A DNA stretch of 64,000 bases from Chitiniphilus eburneus (GTDB lineage: Bacteria; Pseudomonadota; Gammaproteobacteria; Burkholderiales; Chitinibacteraceae). The translations under genes were made by a program, and so were the position numbers. Under the pieces are notes generated by a model that was not told the DNA's origin, did not search any database, and worked only from the letters and a program-made list of their open reading frames with translations. Location: the NCBI RefSeq assembly GCF_005048205.1, contig NZ_SUMF01000018.1, positions 1-64,000 on the forward strand, read 5' to 3'. Shown in pieces: positions 8,619 to 18,493 of this stretch; the stretch's first letter is position 1, and the number at the start of each line of letters is the position of its first letter.

Positions 8619-9202
8619 TGCCGTGGCAAATCGGGCAAGCGCTGGCGCAGGGCGTTGAACCCCGGCGGCCACTGGCCGCCGCCAGGGCGATCGCGGCAGC
8701 CTGCGGCGCGGTACTGATTGCCGCATGCGCCGTCTTCTCGCCCCCCCTCTGGCAACTTCCCCCCTCCGCGCTCGGCGAGCATCTTGCCCAGCAGCGGCTG
8801 ATCATCACCCGCAACGGCGAAACCCACGCGCTGGACGCGGTGGTGCAAAGTGAGAGCGGCCGGTTGCGTATCATCGGCAATGCACTGGCGGTGCGGCTGT
8901 TCACACTGGACTACGACGGCACGCAGGTGAGCGAAGGCCCCGGCGTCGGGCTGCCGGCCGGGCTGCCGCCGGCCCTGATCGTCAACGATCTGCTCGCGGT
9001 GCATGCGCCGTTGCCAGCGCTGCGGGCGGCGCTGCCGGAAGGCTGGTGGGCGGACGACACCAGCGGCGTGCGGACGGTGCGCGATGCGCGCGGAGCGGCG
9101 GCGCTGACCATCACCTACCAGGGCGACGATCCCTGGCAGGGGCGTAGCGAACTGGTCGCCGCGCGCGGCTATCGCATCGTGATCGAATCGACGGAGGAAT
9201 AA
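8618..9202 (+). CDS. ApeN-like DUF3261 outer-membrane lipoprotein
   Basis: A 194-residue protein with an N-terminal hydrophobic stretch ending in VLIAACAVF, a lipobox (L-I-A-A-C) with the lipidated cysteine around residue 32. The remainder is a soluble beta-rich domain like the DUF3261 lipoproteins found in aryl polyene clusters. The start chosen is the ATG overlapping the previous stop (TGATG) with GAGGTGG upstream; an ATG 18 nt earlier is possible. Its TAA overlaps the next ATG (TAATG). It presumably works with the LolA-like carrier to insert the polyene-lipid in the outer membrane. The lipoprotein nature is visible; the role is inference. Confidence 0.75.
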   Translation: MPWQIGQALAQGVEPRRPLAAARAIAAACGAVLIAACAVFSPPLWQLPPSALGEHLAQQRLIITRNGETHALDAVVQSESGRLRIIGNALAVRLFTLDYDGTQVSEGPGVGLPAGLPPALIVNDLLAVHAPLPALRAALPEGWWADDTSGVRTVRDARGAAALTITYQGDDPWQGRSELVAARGYRIVIESTEE

Positions 9203-10365
9203 TGAGTACGCTGCACAGCCTGGGAATGGTCTGCGCGCTGGGCGGCGACCTGGATACCGTCCGCGCCAACCTGTTCGCCGGGATCAGCCCCGGCATGTAC
9301 GCCACCGACCGCTACAGCCCCGGCCGGCCATTGCACCTGGGGCAGGTGACGACACCGCTACCCGATCTGTCGACCCGGCCGCTGCGCCTGCGCAGCCGCA
9401 ATAACGCACTGCTGTTGGCGGCGTTCGAGCAGATCCGCGCCGATTTCGAGCGCGCGCGTGCCGGGATCGATCCCACACGCATCGCGGTGATCCTGGGTAC
9501 CAGCACCACCGGCATCGCAGAGGGTGAAGCCGCCGTGGCACAGCAAGCGGCCACCGGCGCGTTTCCACCGGGCTTTCACTACGCACAACAGGAGCTGGGC
9601 TCGCCCGCCGAGTTCCTCGCCGCCGAGCTGGGTATTGCCGGACCAGCATACGCCATCTCCACCGCCTGTACTTCGGGTGCCAAGGCGCTGGCCGCGGGCG
9701 CGCGCCTGCTGGACGCCGGGATGGTCGATCTGGTGCTGGCCGGTGGGGTGGACAGCCTGTGCCGCTTCACACTGGCTGGCTTTGGCGCGCTGGAAGCGAT
9801 CTCCGCAGCGCCGTGCATGCCGTTCGCGGCCGGACGCAACGGCATCAATATCGGCGAGGGTGCGGCGCTGTTCCTGATGCGCCGCGAACCCGGCGCGGTA
9901 CGGTTGGCCGGCTGGGGTGAAAGCTCGGATGCGCACCATATCTCGGCGCCCGACCCTCGCGGCGCCGGCGCGCGCCGGGCGTTGTCCGCCGCGCTGACCC
10001 GCGCCGGGCTGGTAGGCGCCGATGTGGGCTATCTCAATCTGCACGGCACTGCCACACCACTGAACGATGCGATGGAGGCCGCCGCCACCGCAGAGTTACT
10101 GCCCGGCGTACCGTGCAGTTCCACCAAGCCACTGACCGGCCATACGCTGGGCGCCGCCGGCGCCATCGAAGCCGGTATCGCATGGCTGACGCTGACCGAC
10201 ACGGGCCGCCTGCCGCCGCAAGTGGGCACCCCCACGCCCGATCCGGCGCTACCGCCGCTGGCGCTGGTCGCGCCCGGTACGCAGTGCGTCAACGCGCCGC
10301 GCGCGGCGTTGAGCCAGTCATTCGCATTCGGCGGCAACAATATCGTGCTGGCGCTGCGTCGTTGA
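9202..10365 (+). CDS. ApeO-like beta-ketoacyl-ACP synthase (KAS I/II type)
   Basis: A 387-residue thiolase-fold ketosynthase. The nucleophilic cysteine is in AISTACTSGAKAL around residue 156; the two histidines of the FabF-type triad lie in NLHGTATPLNDAMEA and KPLTGHTLGAAGA. It starts in a TAATG overlap with the DUF3261 gene. It extends the aryl polyene chain, or serves as the partner of the second ketosynthase ApeR at the far end of the cluster. After this gene the tight operon structure breaks: 281 nt of AT-richer sequence separate it from an unrelated ORF. Confidence 0.88.
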   Translation: MSTLHSLGMVCALGGDLDTVRANLFAGISPGMYATDRYSPGRPLHLGQVTTPLPDLSTRPLRLRSRNNALLLAAFEQIRADFERARAGIDPTRIAVILGTSTTGIAEGEAAVAQQAATGAFPPGFHYAQQELGSPAEFLAAELGIAGPAYAISTACTSGAKALAAGARLLDAGMVDLVLAGGVDSLCRFTLAGFGALEAISAAPCMPFAAGRNGINIGEGAALFLMRREPGAVRLAGWGESSDAHHISAPDPRGAGARRALSAALTRAGLVGADVGYLNLHGTATPLNDAMEAAATAELLPGVPCSSTKPLTGHTLGAAGAIEAGIAWLTLTDTGRLPPQVGTPTPDPALPPLALVAPGTQCVNAPRAALSQSFAFGGNNIVLALRR

Positions 10366-10646
10366 GCGGCGTTGCATGGCACTGGCAATGAGCGGCGTGG
10401 AATGCCCAACGTGCAACTGCCCATGCATGCGGGACATGCCAGAACCTTTTTGCTGAATTGGCAAGACCCATCGAAGATTTCTCCTAAATTGCACTTGTAC
10501 GCAACAGAATTGCAATTATTCTTTGGAAACCCCATCGTTCCCATTCAGGACGGTGAGGTGGCAATCAAGGCAAAACCTGCCAATTGTCCTTCGTGGCGCC
10601 GCCTACAAGGCGGCGCCATCCAACCCAGTTCCAAAGAGGATCTCCC

Positions 10647-11063
10647 ATGAGTACTTTCAGCGCCAATTTCAATCAGGTTTCCCCTTACGGCATCGCCCTG
10701 ACCAACGACGTCGGCTTCCCCTATGAAATCATTATCAAGAACCAGGGTCCCGATGCCGTAGCGGTCGATACCCTGGTCGTCGATATCAATTTCGGTACGT
10801 ATGGCCATCCGGCCAGGAACAGCGTATTCGTCCGATCGCTGGACGATGCGGCCCCGGATGCCGCTTTTGCCGTGGCGGAGCCCATAGTCGACCAGCCCAG
10901 TTACACCACACGATTGACGGTGGGTTTTACCGTCAACACACCGGATCAACTGAAATCACTGGCGGTGGATGGCGATCTGGTCTTGCGTCTGGTCACGCCG
11001 TCCGATTACTCCGGATACCTGCCGGCCATCGAAAACAGCATCATTGTCGGTACCAAGGTGTAG
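10647..11063 (+). CDS. Hypothetical protein inserted within the aryl polyene cluster
   Basis: I do not recognise this 138-residue protein. It is acidic and rich in Val, Asp and Pro, has no cysteine, no signal peptide and no membrane segment, and alternates hydrophobic and polar residues as a beta-sandwich would (for example IIIKNQGPDAVAVDTLVVDI and RLTVGFTVNT). Phrases like KNQGPDAV recall CARDB/immunoglobulin-like domains, but this is only an impression. The ribosome site AAAGAGGA lies 6 nt before the ATG and is strong. It is monocistronic, flanked by gaps of 281 and 721 nt, with codon use less GC-rich than the ape genes around it. It separates ApeO-like and ApeP-like genes, so it is likely an insertion. 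Confidence 0.6.
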   Translation: MSTFSANFNQVSPYGIALTNDVGFPYEIIIKNQGPDAVAVDTLVVDINFGTYGHPARNSVFVRSLDDAAPDAAFAVAEPIVDQPSYTTRLTVGFTVNTPDQLKSLAVDGDLVLRLVTPSDYSGYLPAIENSIIVGTKV

Positions 11064-11784
11064 CTACTGAACAGGCTGTAGCTCGGGGGACAGGCCTTGC
11101 GGATGCCAACGCTCGAGCAACCACGAGGGATGCTTCCATCACTGCGGCTTGATCCGGCTTGGGCGCCCAAGCCGGATCAAGATAGCGGACGCGGCAATTG
11201 AACTTGCAACGCGACAAGGCACACCTTGTTTTTCAATCTCGAAATAGCGATCGCCCCCATTAAGCATGAATTCGTAGCAAATCGCTTTAATGCACGGGAG
11301 TCCACACGAATCATATCGGCATGCCGCTCTGGCTGGTCATGGAAGGACATGGGTATTTTTCAATCCATATCGATCAAAAAATCGAGAAACCCCATCAATT
11401 CATGCCAGTGAATTTTTCGATCAATTCAAGTCAAACGTGCCATGATTTCTGGTAGAAACCAATGCACATTAAGTTGCACGGAAATTCGTTGCGTTCGAGC
11501 GACACAGGATTATCTGCATTTTATAACGACCATACCAATCTGGCTTATTGCCGACCCGCCAAAGAAATGGCAAAGCCAGGGCCGTTTGACGGCACGGTGA
11601 TTCTGCGCCCGCCAACCGCCTGGGGTGATATCGATTTGACATCCATGGATGCCCGATCTCTGTAATGCGCGCTCGTTCAAAGGCCATTTACAGCAACCCG
11701 CATCACCCTCGCGCCACGTCTGCGATACAACGCGTTTCGTGGGAAAATCCTGCGCCTATCCCTTGCGCCGGCCAGCCGTTGCCC
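11064..11784. other. AT-richer intergenic region interrupting the aryl polyene cluster
   Basis: About 720 nt with clearly lower GC than the flanks. It contains a perfect 34-bp palindrome near its left end. Two short open frames (11226-11411 and 11462-11665, + strand) have no convincing ribosome site or recognisable product, and I do not call them genes. There is no transposase remnant that I can see. The right part contains the presumed promoter of the dehydratase gene, but no box stands out. Confidence 0.55.
11148..11181. repeat. Perfect 34-bp palindrome
   Basis: Every base pairs across the centre at 11164/11165: the half-site CTTGATCCGGCTTGGGC is followed by its exact complement. It lies 85 nt after the stop of the hypothetical gene. 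With no loop and no T-run it is a poor classical terminator; it could be a protein-binding site, a recombination site or a cruciform-forming terminator. Confidence 0.8.
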
Positions 11785-12252
11785 ATGCCCTTCACGTCCG
11801 ACTCCCCGCCCCCCATCGCCGAGCTGCTGCCACATGCGGCGCCGATGATTCTGCTCGACCGCGTGGTCGCGCTGACATCCGACACCATCGAGACCGAGGT
11901 AGTCATTGGCGAGACCTCGCCGTTTTGCGAACAGGGCCGCGTGGGCGCGTGGGTGGGAATCGAATACATGGCGCAAAGCGCGGCGGCGTTGGTGGGTGGC
12001 GAAGCCCGCCGCAACGGGCAGCCGGTGCGGGTAGGGTTCCTGGTGGGTACGCGCGATTATCGGATGCAAGCGTCTTGGTTTCTGATCGGCGATACGCTGC
12101 GGGTGTTCGCCGAGCGCGAGTTCCAGGCCGACAACGGCATGGCGGCAATGCGCTGCCGCATTCAGCGGCCCGATGGCACCCTGTTGGCCGAAAGCCTGCT
12201 ATCGGTGTTCCAGCCAGACGACGTGACGCGGTTTTTGCGCAACGCCGGCTGA
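11785..12252 (+). CDS. ApeP-like 3-hydroxyacyl-ACP dehydratase
   Basis: A 155-residue hot-dog fold protein of the ApeP/FabZ-like dehydratase family found in aryl polyene clusters. Early residues read ELLPHAAPMILLDRV, typical of the 3-hydroxylacyl dehydratase family, and the helix region reads GIEYMAQSAAAL. It is predicted to dehydrate the 3-hydroxyacyl intermediate, giving the conjugated double bonds together with the ApeI-like domain. The start is the ATG at 11785 before the conserved MPFTSD-type N-terminus; a longer in-frame version from 11665 would run into the atypical region. Gaps on both sides suggest its own promoter. Confidence 0.82.
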   Translation: MPFTSDSPPPIAELLPHAAPMILLDRVVALTSDTIETEVVIGETSPFCEQGRVGAWVGIEYMAQSAAALVGGEARRNGQPVRVGFLVGTRDYRMQASWFLIGDTLRVFAEREFQADNGMAAMRCRIQRPDGTLLAESLLSVFQPDDVTRFLRNAG

Positions 12253-12539
12253 CCGGGCCGACAATGTTGCTGCGCGCCGGAACAGGACTACGCGACGTTC
12301 ACTTACGGCGCGCCCCTTGACGCGGTGAAGCAATGCACTTGCAGCCCAATGCACGGGCCAGTGGGCAGAAAAGCTTGATTCAAACGACGTACGGTGCGAG
12401 TAAAACCCCCGATTCCGCGTGCTAGCGATACACTGCGCACCGCGCCTGACGTGGGTTATCACCCCGTCAAAACCAACACAAACAGTAAGCTTCATTGAGT
12501 GGGCAGTGACAATCCCGGTCAATGTCCGCGCAGATCACC

Positions 12540-13265
12540 ATGACTGAAACGATCCTTGTCACCGGCGCCAGCCGTGGCATTGGCCGCGCCATTGCGTTGC
12601 GGCTGGCCCGCGATGGCTTCGACCTTGTAGTGCATTGTCGCCAGCGTCGCGACGATGCCGAGCAGCTTGCCGCGCAGATCGCCCTGCTGGGCCGCCAGGC
12701 GCGCGTGCTGCAATTCGACGTTGCCGATCGCGCCACCACCCGCGCCGCGCTGGAAGCGGATATCGCCGCGCATGGCGCATACTATGGCGTGGTCTGCAAT
12801 GCGGGCATCACCGCCGACGCCGCGTTCCCGGCGATGACCGACGCCGAATGGGACGGCGTGCTGCGCACCAACCTGGATGGTTTCTACAACGTGTTGCACC
12901 CACTGGTGATGCCGATGGTGCAACGACGCAAGCCCGGCCGCATCGTTACGCTGGCATCCGTGTCCGGCCTGATCGGCAATCGGGGGCAGGTGAACTACAG
13001 CGCCGCCAAGGCGGGCATCATCGGCGCGACCAAGGCGCTGGCCCTGGAGCTGGCCAAGCGCGACGTCACGGTGAATTGCGTGGCGCCCGGGCTGATCGAT
13101 ACCGAGATGGTCGATGCGCACGTGCGCGACGAAGCGCTGAAACTGATCCCGGCGCGGCGCGTGGGCACGCCCGACGAAGTGGCCGCCGCCGTGGCCTTCC
13201 TGATGCGCGAGGACGCCGGTTATATCACCCGGCAGGTGATCTCGGTGAACGGAGGGCTGGCATGA
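12540..13265 (+). CDS. ApeQ-like 3-oxoacyl-ACP reductase
   Basis: A 241-residue short-chain dehydrogenase of the FabG type. The NADPH-binding motif TGASRGIG is near residue 9; the catalytic Ser-Tyr-Lys are in SVSGLIGNRGQVNYSAAK, and a conserved N-A-G-I is in CNAGIT. It reduces the 3-ketoacyl intermediate in polyene elongation. The start at 12540 gives the usual short N-terminus of family members; an ATG 18 nt upstream (12522) is also possible, and neither has a strong ribosome site. The stop overlaps the next ATG (ATGA). The 287 nt before this gene hold no gene that I can support. Confidence 0.87.
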   Translation: MTETILVTGASRGIGRAIALRLARDGFDLVVHCRQRRDDAEQLAAQIALLGRQARVLQFDVADRATTRAALEADIAAHGAYYGVVCNAGITADAAFPAMTDAEWDGVLRTNLDGFYNVLHPLVMPMVQRRKPGRIVTLASVSGLIGNRGQVNYSAAKAGIIGATKALALELAKRDVTVNCVAPGLIDTEMVDAHVRDEALKLIPARRVGTPDEVAAAVAFLMREDAGYITRQVISVNGGLA

Positions 13266-14491
13266 AGCCGCGCCGCGTCGTCGTCACCGGCATGGCCGGC
13301 ATCAGCCCGCTGGGCTGCGACTGGCCGAGTATCGAAGCGCGGCTGCACGCCGGGCAAAGCGGCGTGGTACGCATGACCGACTGGGCCGAGTATGCAGGCC
13401 TGAATACCCAGTTAGGCGCCCCCGCCGCGCCATTCGAGCTGCCGGCGCACTACAACCGCAAACGCACGCGCAGCATGGGCCGGGTAGCGCTGATGGCATG
13501 CCGCGCCAGCGAACTGGCGCTGCTGGATGCCGGCCTGCTGGGCGATCCGCTGCTGACCGGTGGCCAGGTGGGCGTGGCTTATGGCTCGTCGTCCGGCACG
13601 CCGTCGGCCATCGGCGATTTCGGCCACATGCTGCTCCAGAAGACCACCGCCTCGGTCAATGCCACCAGCTACCTGAAGATGATGGCGCACACCGCGGCGG
13701 TGAACATCGGCGTGTTCTTCGGCCTGACCGGGCGCGTATACACCACATCCAGCGCCTGTACCTCCGGCAGCCAGGGCATCGGCTACGCCTACGAAGCAAT
13801 CAAGCATGGCCAGGCGGTAGCGATGATCGCCGGCGGCGCCGAGGAACTGTGCGCGGTGGACGCGGTGGTGTTCGACACACTGTTTGCCACCAGCACCCGC
13901 AACGACGCGCCGCACACCACCCCGCGCCCCTATGACATCAACCGCGACGGCCTGGTGGTGGGCGAAGGCGCCGGCACGCTGATCCTGGAAGACTACGACC
14001 ACGCCCGCGCACGCGGCGCGCAGATCCATGCCGAGGTGCTGGGCTACGGCACCAACAGTGACGGCGCCCACGTCACCCAGCCGCAGGCCGCCACCATGGC
14101 GCAGGCGATGCGGCTGGCGCTACAGGATGCCAACCTGCCCGCCAGCGCCATCGGCTACGTGAACGGCCACGGCACCGCCACCGAACAAGGCGACATCGCC
14201 GAAACCCAGGCCACCCACGCCGTGTTTGGCAGCGGCATGCCGATCAGCTCGCTGAAAAGTTATATGGGCCACACCCTGGGCGCCTGCGGTGCGCTGGAGG
14301 CGTGGATCACCATCGAAATGCAACGCGCCCGCCATTTCGCCCCCACGCTGAACCTGGACCACATCGACCCCCGCTGCGCCCCGCTGGACTACCTGACCGG
14401 CGCCGGGCGCGATATCGATTGCGAATTCGTGATGAGCAACAACTTCGCGTTCGGGGGGATCAATACTTCGCTGGTGTTTGGGCGGGTGTAG
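13262..14491 (+). CDS. ApeR-like beta-ketoacyl-ACP synthase (FabF type)
   Basis: A 409-residue ketosynthase II. The active-site cysteine is in TSSACTSGSQGIGYA near residue 163, with histidines in NGHGTATEQGD and SLKSYMGHTLGACGA; the C-terminal NNFAFGGINTS is the family signature. It is coupled to the reductase by an ATGA overlap. With the ApeO-like protein it completes the elongation set. It is the last gene of the cluster here: 11 nt after its stop a GC-rich hairpin begins, and the CRISPR array starts 56 nt downstream. Confidence 0.9.
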   Translation: MKPRRVVVTGMAGISPLGCDWPSIEARLHAGQSGVVRMTDWAEYAGLNTQLGAPAAPFELPAHYNRKRTRSMGRVALMACRASELALLDAGLLGDPLLTGGQVGVAYGSSSGTPSAIGDFGHMLLQKTTASVNATSYLKMMAHTAAVNIGVFFGLTGRVYTTSSACTSGSQGIGYAYEAIKHGQAVAMIAGGAEELCAVDAVVFDTLFATSTRNDAPHTTPRPYDINRDGLVVGEGAGTLILEDYDHARARGAQIHAEVLGYGTNSDGAHVTQPQAATMAQAMRLALQDANLPASAIGYVNGHGTATEQGDIAETQATHAVFGSGMPISSLKSYMGHTLGACGALEAWITIEMQRARHFAPTLNLDHIDPRCAPLDYLTGAGRDIDCEFVMSNNFAFGGINTSLVFGRV

Positions 14492-14502
14492 GGAGCCGAC
14501 GT

Positions 14503-14530
14503 AGGCGGGGAATGTTTTTCGCGCCCGCCT
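14503..14530 (+). terminator. Possible hairpin terminator after the aryl polyene cluster
   Basis: Arms AGGCGGG (14503-14509) and CCCGCCT (14524-14530) flank a 14-nt loop containing a T-run. There is no T-tract after the stem, so this is a weak candidate. Confidence 0.35.
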
Positions 14531-14546
14531 GGTCCGTCGTCCCGTT

Positions 14547-14695
14547 CGGCGCATCCACACGGCGGTGGGGAACAACCGCATGCGGGTTCTTGCATAGTCG
14601 TTTCGGCGGTTCATCCCCACGCCCGTGGGGAACAGTTCAATTGTTTTGCGTAAGTGCTCGTCCATTTCGGTTCATCCCCACGCCCGTGGGGAACA
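14547..14695 (-). CRISPR. Type I-E CRISPR array: 3 repeats, 2 spacers
   Basis: Repeats of 28 nt lie at 14547-14574, 14607-14634 and 14668-14695. The last two are identical, with the type I-E stem CCCCAC/GTGGGG; the first differs at 5 positions. Spacers are 32 nt (14575-14606) and 33 nt (14635-14667), the type I-E size. The degenerate repeat is farthest from cas2, as expected for the leader-distal end, so the array should be transcribed on the - strand from the cas2 side. The array is remarkably short for a locus with all cas genes. Confidence 0.93.
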
Positions 14696-14755
14696 GACCA
14701 ATTCCAACCTGCTGAATCCGCTCGAAAATACCCCTTCGAGTTCAGCCACCGAACT
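14696..14755 (-). promoter_or_regulatory. Presumed CRISPR leader
   Basis: These 60 nt lie between the cas2 stop and the first intact repeat and are the only place a leader can be if the array follows the usual type I-E layout. They are more AT-rich than the flanks. No IHF site or -10 box is clear enough to name. Confidence 0.5.
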
Positions 14756-15966
<1,211 letters not shown>

Positions 15967-15980
15967 TGCCGCATAGCGCC

Positions 15981-16649
15981 CTACAAGGCACGCCGCACCA
16001 GCAGCAGACCGCAGCCGAACCCTTTGGCATGGCCTACCCCCTGGGTCAACGCACGGGACAGTGCGGCAGGGTCGGTCACCTTGGCCAGCCCGCGGTAATC
16101 CAGCGAGGAAAACGCGATCGATGTTCCCTTGCGATGCAGGCGATGCTGGGCGTAGGCCATGGTCAGCAGTTGCTCGGCCGCGATCTCCAGGCCCAAGCCG
16201 AGCGCACGCTGCACGAGCCAATCCGCCGCAGCCCGGTCCATCTCGTTTCTGACATCCGCCCCCTCCGCTGCGCTTTGCTTGGCATGCATCAGGACATCGT
16301 GTCGGCGCGATTTACCGTCTGCACCGTGGCGGCTGACGGTGGGGTTGGCGCGCAGGTCGAATTCCAGCCAGTCGCCGGCCGACAATGCCGGCGCATAAGG
16401 TTTGCTGTGCACGGCAAAGATGCCAGGTTGTTCCTTGGGCTGGCGTTGCGAGACCACGTAATAGACCGGATGAGCCGCTGCGCTGCGCTCACTGCGGAAA
16501 ATGAAGTCACGCGGTTGATCCTCCGCAGCAAACAGCCGCCACAGCAACGCGTGGTCGCGGTACATCTCGCCAAAGCGGCCCAGATCACGCAGCCAGGCAT
16601 GTTCGCTGGGGCGGGCCAGCAAGGCCACCCTGGAAAAGAAATGGCTCAT
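15981..16649 (-). CDS. cas6e: CRISPR RNA endoribonuclease Cas6e
   Basis: A 222-residue RAMP protein of the Cse3/CasE type. The N-terminus MSHFFSRVALL and the C-terminal glycine-rich loop GVGHAKGFGCGLLLVRR are hallmarks; the family's active-site histidine should fall in the N-terminal ferredoxin domain (candidate H in RDHALLWRLF). It cleaves the pre-crRNA at the repeat hairpin and stays bound in Cascade. The start at 16649 overlaps the cas5e stop by 4 nt; an ATG 8 codons upstream is less likely. Fourteen nt separate it from cas1. Confidence 0.94.
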   Translation of the reverse strand: MSHFFSRVALLARPSEHAWLRDLGRFGEMYRDHALLWRLFAAEDQPRDFIFRSERSAAAHPVYYVVSQRQPKEQPGIFAVHSKPYAPALSAGDWLEFDLRANPTVSRHGADGKSRRHDVLMHAKQSAAEGADVRNEMDRAAADWLVQRALGLGLEIAAEQLLTMAYAQHRLHRKGTSIAFSSLDYRGLAKVTDPAALSRALTQGVGHAKGFGCGLLLVRRAL

Positions 16650-17416
16650 GCGGCGCTCCCTCCATCCAGCCACACCGCCTCGCTGCGCGGCGCAAATTGC
16701 CAGCGCGTGCGCGACAGCGGCTGATCGCGTCGCGCCAGCCGCATGCCGGGCTCCATGCCGGCCAGCATGCCTTGCTCCCAGTAATACCGGGCGGGGCCAT
16801 CCGCTCCCAGGTGCCGCTGATCCGCCGCGGTGGGCCAGGCCTGTTGCGGGAACTTGGTCAGTAGCGCCAGCAAGGAAGGCTGTTCGGTGTGATCGAGCGC
16901 CTGGCGCAGCGTTTCGGCCTGCACCTGTTGCGGCCGCAGCGGCTCGGCCAATGGGCAGGACTTGCGGCCGAGGTAAAGCGTGAAATGCGGCTGGCGCAAC
17001 GCCTGCGCCACTTGCTCCAGCGTGGCTGGCGCAGCGGGCAGCGCTTCGGCGGCGATCACGGCCAGGCTATCGCAGCGATACTCGCGCGCGGACAGCAGCG
17101 TGCCGAGGCGATCGCGGTTCGATACTTCCTGCCTGCGGGTGCGATACACCACTTTGCGTTGCGCGGCGGGGATCTGGACGGTGTGAAAGTCGCGCAACGG
17201 TGTTCCGACGCCGATCAGCTTGACGCCAAATCGGTAACCACTGGCCAGCGCCGCCTGCCCGGCCTCGTCATCGCGCCGGATGCCCAGCGCCGCGCCGATC
17301 AACCCCAGCAAGGCCGACTTGGACGGCTGCACCGCTGAATGCCGCGATTCGCCCACGGCGATTTCACCCCAACTGGCCAATGGGCCATAGAGGCGGAACA
17401 CCAGGTAGTCGGTCAT
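16646..17416 (-). CDS. cas5e: Cascade subunit Cas5e (CasD)
   Basis: A 256-residue RAMP protein beginning with YLVFRLYGPLASWG and then SRHSAVQPSKSALLGLIGAALGI, which is the Cas5e N-terminal signature. It binds the 5' handle of the crRNA in the Cascade surveillance complex. It starts 3 nt after the cas7e stop and overlaps cas6e. Length is a little over the E. coli protein but normal for the family. Confidence 0.94.
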   Translation of the reverse strand: MTDYLVFRLYGPLASWGEIAVGESRHSAVQPSKSALLGLIGAALGIRRDDEAGQAALASGYRFGVKLIGVGTPLRDFHTVQIPAAQRKVVYRTRRQEVSNRDRLGTLLSAREYRCDSLAVIAAEALPAAPATLEQVAQALRQPHFTLYLGRKSCPLAEPLRPQQVQAETLRQALDHTEQPSLLALLTKFPQQAWPTAADQRHLGADGPARYYWEQGMLAGMEPGMRLARRDQPLSRTRWQFAPRSEAVWLDGGSAA

Positions 17417-17419
17417 GGC

Positions 17420-18460
17420 TCAGGACTCGACAGCGAATGCGAGCAGGTCATCGACCGAGCCTTCCCCGGCAAGCACGTCGATCTGTTGGCGCGCGTCGGC
17501 GCACGGGCCATAGACCTGATCCATGTTGCGCTGGACCCGCTGCAAGGCGGCGATGGCCTCGCCCAGGTAATCACCGCTGGCGACGGGCTTCACAAAGGCC
17601 AGCGACAACGAACGCGGTTGCTGCACTCCTTTTTCCACCAGCGCAAAATGCGCATAGGCGCGGCTGGCGAAGCTGTTCTGCTTGCCACTGGGGCCAACCT
17701 TGAGCACGGCTTCGATCAAGGACCGCAAGGCTTCTTGCGTCAGGTGTTCGTCGTCGCCCAGGTTACGCTTCAGCAGATCGCGATCGATGCAGACGTACTG
17801 GTAGAACACGGCCGCGGCAAAGCCAGCGTCGCCTACATGGCCTGCACCGCTGTCGTCCTTGTTCAGGTCATCCACGGCGGTGAAGTAGTCGTCCTCGACC
17901 ACCGACCCGTGTACGCCGATAGCGTGCGCCACCTGCACCGCCGCTTCGACGTTGTGCTGGGTCTTGGCCGCCAGCATGCGGCCGAACATGGCAATGTCCA
18001 CCGCGTGCTGCCGGCCCAGCAGTTCGTCCAGCTCTTGGTCGGTGGGCTCGCGCTGTTCGGCGGCCAGCAGGGCCAGCAGGCGGTCGAGCGCATCCCGTTC
18101 CTCCGGCGCGATATGCACCAGTTGCTCGATCTCCAGTTCCTTGTCCTTTTCCTTTTTGACGGCGCCATACACGCCGGCGATCTTCTCCGACCATTCCCGG
18201 GCTTTCTTGTCGCCGATGCCGGCCGCGGCCAGGGCCTTGAATGCTTCGATCCCCAGCCGTTTGGTCCGGGTGCCGATAGTGCCCGACAGGGTCTGCTGGA
18301 ACAGCTCGGAGGTGCGCCAGGCGCGCTTGAGGCTTTGCGATGAAACGCGCAGGCGCTCGACACCGCCGAGGATGGCGGTCTTGGGCTGGCCCATGTCGTC
18401 GCGGTTGAGATTGGCCGGCGGATAGGAAACCAAGGTATGCAATTGGATGAAGCGGGTCAT
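17420..18460 (-). CDS. cas7e: Cascade backbone subunit Cas7e (CasC)
   Basis: A 346-residue RAMP protein that forms the six-copy helical backbone along the crRNA. The N-terminus reads FIQLHTLVSYPPANLNRDD followed by GGVERLRVSSQSLKRAWR, diagnostic of Cas7e/Cse4. A lysine/glutamate-rich segment (KKEKDKELEIEQ) around residues 125-140 is a likely flexible insertion. It is 33 nt downstream of cse2. Confidence 0.95.
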   Translation of the reverse strand: MTRFIQLHTLVSYPPANLNRDDMGQPKTAILGGVERLRVSSQSLKRAWRTSELFQQTLSGTIGTRTKRLGIEAFKALAAAGIGDKKAREWSEKIAGVYGAVKKEKDKELEIEQLVHIAPEERDALDRLLALLAAEQREPTDQELDELLGRQHAVDIAMFGRMLAAKTQHNVEAAVQVAHAIGVHGSVVEDDYFTAVDDLNKDDSGAGHVGDAGFAAAVFYQYVCIDRDLLKRNLGDDEHLTQEALRSLIEAVLKVGPSGKQNSFASRAYAHFALVEKGVQQPRSLSLAFVKPVASGDYLGEAIAALQRVQRNMDQVYGPCADARQQIDVLAGEGSVDDLLAFAVES

Positions 18461-18493
18461 CGGGGGAGTCCTTTCATTCTTGGAAACGAAGCG

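Noticed and set aside
11226-11665. Two short + strand open frames in the AT-richer gap
   Set aside because: No convincing ribosome site and no recognisable protein features.
12253-12521. Possible small gene between the dehydratase and reductase genes
   Set aside because: Only a low-quality antisense frame; no ribosome site or family resemblance.
14492-14546. An additional CRISPR repeat upstream of 14547
   Set aside because: No further repeat-like sequence at the expected 60-nt spacing; the next sequence is the apeR end and a hairpin.
15967-16221. Longer N-terminus for Cas1
   Set aside because: The extra 85 codons overlap cas6e and do not resemble the Cas1 start, which fits at 15966.
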